This document shows, one piece after another, positions 59,143 through 64,000 of a DNA stretch of 64,000 nt; position 1 is the first letter of the stretch, and each line of letters opens with the position of its first letter. The notes beneath the pieces are model-generated. The model worked only from the letters and a program-made list of their open reading frames with translations. It had not been told where the DNA came from and searched no databases. The stretch is taken from positions 398,767 through 462,766 of the forward strand of contig JAMPIV010011356.1 in the NCBI GenBank assembly GCA_024509875.1. Direction: 5' to 3'. Source of the DNA: Oreohelix idahoensis. Its lineage: Eukaryota; Mollusca; Gastropoda; Stylommatophora; Oreohelicidae. The position numbers and the translations under genes were made by a program.

Positions 59143-61875
59143 ATGGCGGAGCTAGCAAAATTCCGATCAGCTGCTGTGCTGACCGCAAAGGAGATGGGAA
59201 TGGATGGTCAAATTTTAATTCAATATGTAACGGCTGAATGTGATAAATATATTGAAAGGGAAGATAGAAAGTTAGCTGAAGAAAAGAGGTTACAAATTGA
59301 GGCTGAGATTAAGAGGCTGCAGATTGAGGCAGAAGAAAAACGACAGCAAAGGGAGGCAGAAGAAAAACGACAGCAAAGGGAGGCAGAAGAAAAAAGGTTG
59401 ACTGCCGAAAGGGAGGCAGAAGATAGAAGGTTGCAGAGGGAGCACGAATTACGACTAAGGGAGCTGGAATTACAAGGCCCGGCTCCTGAAAATGGTGCCA
59501 GCCCTTTTGCCTCAGATGCTACGCCTGGTCTGGGAGCCTCAAACTCAGCTATGGGGTTTCATTTAGACCATTTTGTTGAGAAAGACGATGACATAGAAGG
59601 GTACCTAGGACGTTTTGAGTTATTAGCTACTACATATGGGTTAGAGAGAGAGAGGTGGAGTTTAAAGCTATCACAGGGATTGAGGGGTACTTCTTATGAA
59701 GTATTTGCTAAAATGAACAGGGAAGACCAAGACAATTATGACATGTTAAAGCAGGCTTTGTTATTAAGGTACGAGAAGAATGGTGAATTTTATCGTAAGA
59801 AATTCAGAAATGCCAAACTGTTGTCTGGGGAGACATACCACCAATTCTCTGCCAGACTAGAAACCTATTTGGAGAAATGGACTGCTCTGGGGAAGACCCA
59901 AGATCTTAAAGAAATGATCATGATTGAGCAATTGAGAGAGTCCATGGCTCCAGACATGAGAAAATTTCTCATGGAACAAGGTGCAGAGAAGTTGGGGGAT
60001 GTTTTAAATGTTGCTGAGAGGTATCAGGCAGCCCAGGCAGAGGTAAGTGGTGCTAAAAAGAAGCACATAGACAATTTTAAAGCTCCACAGCAATTTAATA
60101 AATTTGATACTAGAGAGCAGGGAAATAAAGGTAGGACAAACTTTGAGCGGCCAAGAAATGACTATCGCGACAGAAACTCACAGTTCAATGACCAAAAGTT
60201 CAATGAAAGAAAACCGTTGAACCAAGGAAAAAGATGGTGTAAATGGTGCAAGAAGGATAACCATAACACCGAATTTTGTAGAAGGAAACCTTCAAACATT
60301 GCTGCAATGAAGTCGGGGACGCAAAGATTAAAGGTTAATCCTAAGGGACAACAGGAACCTTATCACCCCCCAGTTTGTGAGGATGTTATTTGTAATGGGG
60401 TCACCATAAGGTGCCTTTATGATACAGGTTTGGATTATGATTCAGTTGTGAAGTCTAGCCTAGTGGACCCAAGTCAGTATACCACAGAAACAGTGGAAAT
60501 ACAAGGGGCGACTAAGGACATACCACTCATGACACTTCCCATCGCAAGGATAACGGTGAAAACTCGCTATGTGGAAGGAGAAATCAGAGCAGCAGTGATA
60601 GATGAACCAATCTACCCTCTGATATTGGGGTGTAGATACGTCTTCTTGGGGAATCCCGAGAAACCTGTGATCATGGCGACAGTGCAGACCAGGTCACAGA
60701 AGAAGGAGGAAGAAGGTGAACCTATAAATGCTCATCCAGAGGAGATGAGGAAGGCGCAGGCTGAGGATAGGACACTCAAGCCCTGTTTTAAAAAATTGCC
60801 CAAATGCCACACACCTCCGAGCAAGGGGGAATATTTCATGAAGAACAAACTCTTATACAGGAAGGCCGGAACTGGAACAAATGGTCATAACCAGCTGGTT
60901 CTTCCCACTTCATATAGAGATAAAGTGATGGAACTCGGGCATGCGATTCCCTTCAGTGGTCACATGGGGATCAGCGCCACAGGACAGCGTATAGCTTGTC
61001 ATTACTTCTGGCCAGGGATAACGGAGGATATAAAAAGATATGTCAAATCCTGCCCAGAATGTCAAAGGGTAGCTCCAAAGCACTGGACTGCTCCTGCAAC
61101 TCTAGGGGAAATGCCCATAGTGGGAACACCTTTTGAGAGGGTTGCAGTGGATATTGTAGGACCTCTCACTCGGACCAAGAGGAGGAACAGTTACATCCTT
61201 ACTCTGGTGGACACTTGTTCTATGTGGGGAGAGGCGGTAGCCCTGCCATCAATTGATTCAAAACATGTAGCAGAGGCACTACTTACAATATTTACCCGAT
61301 TAGGATTCCCGCATCAAATCTTGACGGATAATGGTTCTCAGTTCAAGGGGAAACTAACGGAAGAAGTTTTTAAGCTATTTCAAGCCAGACACTTTCATTG
61401 TAGTCCGTACCATCCACAAGGGAACGGCCAGGTAGAGAGGTTCAACGGGACTCTCATTTCTATCCTGAGAAAGCTGGCACACGAAAAACCGGATCTGTGG
61501 GATCAATTCCTGCCCGCCGCATTGTTTGCTTACCGGGAGGTACCACATAGTTCAACCGGGATGGCTCCCGCAACTCTGCTATTTGGGAGGCCAATAAAAG
61601 GTCCATTAGAAGCTCTATTAAGGACCTGGACAGATGAGAAGGCGGAAGAGACTGTTACCTCATCGTATCAATACGTGAACGAACTGACCACTCGTTTGAA
61701 AGCTGGATGGAAACTGGCAAATGATAATTTGAAGCAAGCCAGGAAGAAACATGCAGCATACTTTAATAGGAAGGCAAAGGACAGGGAACTGGCAGTCGGA
61801 GAGAAGGTGCTGCTTCTACTACCCGGAGCCAGAATAAATTACAAATTGGTTGGCAAGGTCCATATACGGTTCTAG
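59143..61875 (+). CDS. gag-pol: Gag-protease-integrase polyprotein, Gmr1-like copy 2
   Basis: I start at the ATG at 59143 (MAELAKFRSA), which aligns with the copy-1 start; an in-frame ATG at 59089 would add 18 residues with no counterpart. In order: Glu/Arg/Gln-rich coiled coil (about 35-115), capsid region, zinc knuckle C366-C369-H374-C379, aspartic protease with D427-T-G and later LILG, integrase zinc finger H600-H607-C637-C640, and catalytic core D670, D729, E765 (D-X35-E). The integrase tail is cut by a frameshift at about 61829: the last residues before the stop at 61875 are out of frame. Integrase precedes RT, as in Gmr1 elements. The product would build particles, process itself and integrate cDNA. 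Confidence 0.9.
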   Translation: MAELAKFRSAAVLTAKEMGMDGQILIQYVTAECDKYIEREDRKLAEEKRLQIEAEIKRLQIEAEEKRQQREAEEKRQQREAEEKRLTAEREAEDRRLQREHELRLRELELQGPAPENGASPFASDATPGLGASNSAMGFHLDHFVEKDDDIEGYLGRFELLATTYGLERERWSLKLSQGLRGTSYEVFAKMNREDQDNYDMLKQALLLRYEKNGEFYRKKFRNAKLLSGETYHQFSARLETYLEKWTALGKTQDLKEMIMIEQLRESMAPDMRKFLMEQGAEKLGDVLNVAERYQAAQAEVSGAKKKHIDNFKAPQQFNKFDTREQGNKGRTNFERPRNDYRDRNSQFNDQKFNERKPLNQGKRWCKWCKKDNHNTEFCRRKPSNIAAMKSGTQRLKVNPKGQQEPYHPPVCEDVICNGVTIRCLYDTGLDYDSVVKSSLVDPSQYTTETVEIQGATKDIPLMTLPIARITVKTRYVEGEIRAAVIDEPIYPLILGCRYVFLGNPEKPVIMATVQTRSQKKEEEGEPINAHPEEMRKAQAEDRTLKPCFKKLPKCHTPPSKGEYFMKNKLLYRKAGTGTNGHNQLVLPTSYRDKVMELGHAIPFSGHMGISATGQRIACHYFWPGITEDIKRYVKSCPECQRVAPKHWTAPATLGEMPIVGTPFERVAVDIVGPLTRTKRRNSYILTLVDTCSMWGEAVALPSIDSKHVAEALLTIFTRLGFPHQILTDNGSQFKGKLTEEVFKLFQARHFHCSPYHPQGNGQVERFNGTLISILRKLAHEKPDLWDQFLPAALFAYREVPHSSTGMAPATLLFGRPIKGPLEALLRTWTDEKAEETVTSSYQYVNELTTRLKAGWKLANDNLKQARKKHAAYFNRKAKDRELAVGEKVLLLLPGARINYKLVGKVHIRF

Positions 61876-63494
61876 AGAAGGTGTCTAGAACAAACTATAA
61901 AATTGACAAAAAGGGGAAGGAGAAAGTTTATCATGTAAACCTGTTAAAGAAGTATCTGGACAGACCACTCCAGGAAAGCACCCCCTTATTGACCTTGGCT
62001 ATTGCAACCCAGATGCAAAAGGAACCACTCACCTCACATGAATACCCATTACATCCTTGTGAAACCGCAGCACAGGTAAAAGTCAGTAAGCACCTGACTA
62101 AAAACCAGAGGGAGAGAGTTCAACAGGTTCTGGAGGAACATACAGATGTATTAACAGATAAACCAGGCCATACAAATTTGCTACAGTATGACATGAAACT
62201 GGTAGACTCAAACCCAATCTGTATGAGAGCCTATTCTATTCCGTTCGCGAAGGAGAAGGCATTGAAGGAAGAAATAGAGTATTTGTTGAAGGAGGGGATT
62301 ATTTCGCACAGTGAATCATCTTTTAGTTCTAGTGTCGTTTTGTTGAGAAAACCGTCTGGGGAACACAGACTGTGCATAGATTACAGGAAACTGAATGCTG
62401 TCACAGAAGGACAAGTGGATCCATTACCAGACACAAAACAGTTATTTGCCAGACTGAACAAGGCAAAATACTTTTCAAAGGTGGATCTTAGTAAAGGCTA
62501 TTACCAGATCCCAGTGAAGCCTGAAGTGAGACCTTATTTGGCTTTTAGCACTTCGGATGGACATTATGAATTCAATATGCTACCATTCGGACTGAAAAAT
62601 GCTCCGAGTGTGTTTTCAAGGATGATGCGCAAATTGTTGGATCCCCTGAATAACCCATGTATCACGAATTTCATGGATGATATTCTCGTCGCCACAGAGA
62701 CATTTGAAGAACACATTGAAGCTCTGGAGATGTTGTTTGATAGACTTCGGGAGGCGAACTTAACTGCTAGGCCAACAAAATGTTGTATTGGATGCAAAGA
62801 GTTGGAATTCTTGGGACACACTGTATATCAGGGTAATATGACCCCTGATCCTAAGAATTTGGAAAAACTGCAGAGAGCACCTAGGCCGCAAACAAAAAAA
62901 GACGTGCGATCATTTGTGTCGTTATGCGGATTTTATCAGAAATACATCAAGAATTTTAACGCTATTTGTGCTCCTCTGACTGATCTGACTCGCAAGGGAC
63001 TTCCAGATAAAATTATTTGGACTGCACAATGTGAACTAGCGTTCCAAGAGTTAAAGGAAAAACTCACTAGCAAGCCTATTCTCAAACTGCCTGATTTGAC
63101 ACAGGACTTTGTCTTAAGAACCGATGCAAGTAATGTAGGACTAGGAGGGGCTTTGTTGCAAAGATCATCTTCACCTGATGGGGAACTGAAACCAGTCGCT
63201 TATGCAAGCCGTAAATTGAATAAGGCGGAACAAGGATACTCCACAAGCGAAAAAGAATGTTTAGCGTTAATCTGGGCAATAAAGAAGTTTCAAATCTATC
63301 TGTATGGTAGGACTTTTGTGGTGGAGACGGACCATCAGCCTCTCGTATTCTTATCTCAGGCTAAGCATGAAAACGCAAGATTGCTGAGGTGGTCTTTATT
63401 GCTTCAACCTTATCAGTTCAGTATCCAATATATCCCAGGCAAATTGAATGTCGGTGCAGATTTCCTCAGTCGGCACCCCTGTGATCAAAATTAG
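61830..63494 (+). CDS. pol: Pol continuation: integrase tail, reverse transcriptase, RNase H (copy 2)
   Basis: This continues the previous frame after a one-base deletion. Copy 1 has CCCGGTAGTCAGAATAAG where copy 2 has CCCGGAGCCAGAATAAA, and copy 1 is in one frame there, so a mutation is more likely than programmed shifting. It contains RTNYKIDKKGKEK and VNLLKKYL of the integrase tail, then RT with LCIDYRKLNA, FSKVDLSKGYYQ (Asp at 62484), LPFGLKNAPSVF and FMDD (Asp codons 62676-62681). RNase H follows with RTDAS, SEKECLA, TDHQPL and GADFLSRHP. All catalytic residues are present. Stop TAG at 63492-63494. No env-like gene follows. Confidence 0.9.
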   Translation, partial: QNKLQIGWQGPYTVLEKVSRTNYKIDKKGKEKVYHVNLLKKYLDRPLQESTPLLTLAIATQMQKEPLTSHEYPLHPCETAAQVKVSKHLTKNQRERVQQVLEEHTDVLTDKPGHTNLLQYDMKLVDSNPICMRAYSIPFAKEKALKEEIEYLLKEGIISHSESSFSSSVVLLRKPSGEHRLCIDYRKLNAVTEGQVDPLPDTKQLFARLNKAKYFSKVDLSKGYYQIPVKPEVRPYLAFSTSDGHYEFNMLPFGLKNAPSVFSRMMRKLLDPLNNPCITNFMDDILVATETFEEHIEALEMLFDRLREANLTARPTKCCIGCKELEFLGHTVYQGNMTPDPKNLEKLQRAPRPQTKKDVRSFVSLCGFYQKYIKNFNAICAPLTDLTRKGLPDKIIWTAQCELAFQELKEKLTSKPILKLPDLTQDFVLRTDASNVGLGGALLQRSSSPDGELKPVAYASRKLNKAEQGYSTSEKECLALIWAIKKFQIYLYGRTFVVETDHQPLVFLSQAKHENARLLRWSLLLQPYQFSIQYIPGKLNVGADFLSRHPCDQN

Positions 63495-63568
63495 AGTAGT
63501 GGCAGACGTGAGGAGTAATTTTACCTATGTGTATCGCTGGTTTTGGAACTTGCCATAGGCATGTTTTC

Positions 63569-63579
63569 AAGTGGGGAGA
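63569..63579 (+). other. Polypurine tract, Gmr1-like copy 2
   Basis: AAGTGGGGAGA just before the 3' LTR, matching copy 1. Confidence 0.7.
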
Positions 63580-63581
63580 TG

Positions 63582-64000
63582 TGTAGTGAAATTGACAGAG
63601 ATACAACGGTAAAATACCTCCAAAGATAACATGTAAGGATAAAAACATAATGCGTAGGCTGCTGATAGTACTTGATCGCCCAGACCGCGGGTCATCACCC
63701 TCCATAAAAATTGACTTGCTAGACAGGAGGGGAACGGCGGATAAAAAGGAAAAAATATGACTGGAAAGATTGCGTGAGACTAGAAAGGCTAAGGAGACGC
63801 AATTGGGGGGGGGGGGAAACGGAGAAAAGTCACGTTTCCAAGTTGACACAAAGTAAGGAACTCGACAGAAGGGACCTTGGATATGTTACGCCACAGTCAT
63901 TTATTGGTCGCTTTTGCGATACCAAGCCTTTGATTTGAATTCAGCGGCAGAACACAGATGTTTGGAATATTACAAAAATTAAAAAGTAACTTTTTCGTAA
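63582..64000 (+). repeat. 3' LTR of Gmr1-like copy 2, partial
   Basis: The first 419 bp equal 56609-57022 except for about two substitutions and a longer G run near 63805. It continues past the window. Confidence 0.9.

Larger units (their letters stand above)
56609..64000 (+). mobile_element. Gmr1-like Ty3/gypsy LTR retrotransposon, copy 2 (runs off window)
   Basis: 5' LTR 56609-58870, primer site, a gag-protease-integrase frame, an RT-RNase H frame one base out of register, polypurine tract and the first 419 bp of the 3' LTR. Overlapping LTR parts differ at about three places including a G-run length, so the insertion is young. Domain order gag-PR-IN-RT-RH is complete, making this the best reference in the window for the family. 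The left target duplication should be gtctc (56604-56608); the right one is outside. Confidence 0.92.

Overview
The window is a repeat-dense piece of animal nuclear genome. No bacterial-type gene, operon or convincing host exon was found. Every recognisable protein-coding segment belongs to a retrotransposon: two Ty3/gypsy-type LTR families and at least three LINE families. Together with a tRNA-derived SINE and many minisatellites this points to a metazoan, most plausibly a marine invertebrate such as a mollusc. That last step is inference, because no host gene is available to test it.

Layout. 1-381 is the tail of a gypsy pol gene whose integrase is the last pol domain, followed by its polypurine tract. 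From 381 runs a giant LTR (family 'G', about 2.5 kb), split at 849 by a complete, younger Gmr1-like LTR retrotransposon (850-9914, TSD caggt) and resuming at 9920-11981, where it ends inside a LINE fragment. 12541-20640 is an anomalous C-rich, G-poor tract with decayed-looking microsatellites and no recognisable element. 20641-25229 holds microsatellites, a 52-bp minisatellite and a LINE 3' end carrying three separate minisatellite expansions. 25242-28460 is a full-length RTE-like LINE on the minus strand with a 12-bp TSD. 29131-32209 is a second, degraded LINE on the plus strand, followed by a solo family-G LTR (32210-35164, TSD acaac) that contains a complete SINE. 35273-40803 is a near full-length Tx1/L1-like LINE on the minus strand with a poly(A) tail and a 16-bp TSD. 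41431-48214 holds a 19-bp array, a LINE tail and a 6.2-kb array of 34-bp monomers. 49181-52030 has LINE ends, one of them expanded into a 39-bp array. 54192-56608 is a third family-G LTR, interrupted by a second Gmr1-like element (56609 to beyond 64000).

Three observations stand out. (1) Both complete LTR elements have integrase upstream of reverse transcriptase, the copia-like domain order of the Gmr1 group, within gypsy-type proteins. One copy is intact apart from a one-base deletion. The other has lost protease, has an unrelated segment in place of the integrase core, and carries an in-frame TGA, yet its LTRs are about 99% identical. (2) At least five minisatellite arrays lie within or at LINE 3' ends; for several, the repeat unit can be matched to LINE sequence, two of them at the same codons in different copies. 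(3) The insertions can be ordered by nesting: LINEs, then family-G LTRs, then the Gmr1-like elements and the SINE.

All boundaries and counts were read by eye. Family names rest on motif recognition, not on searches.
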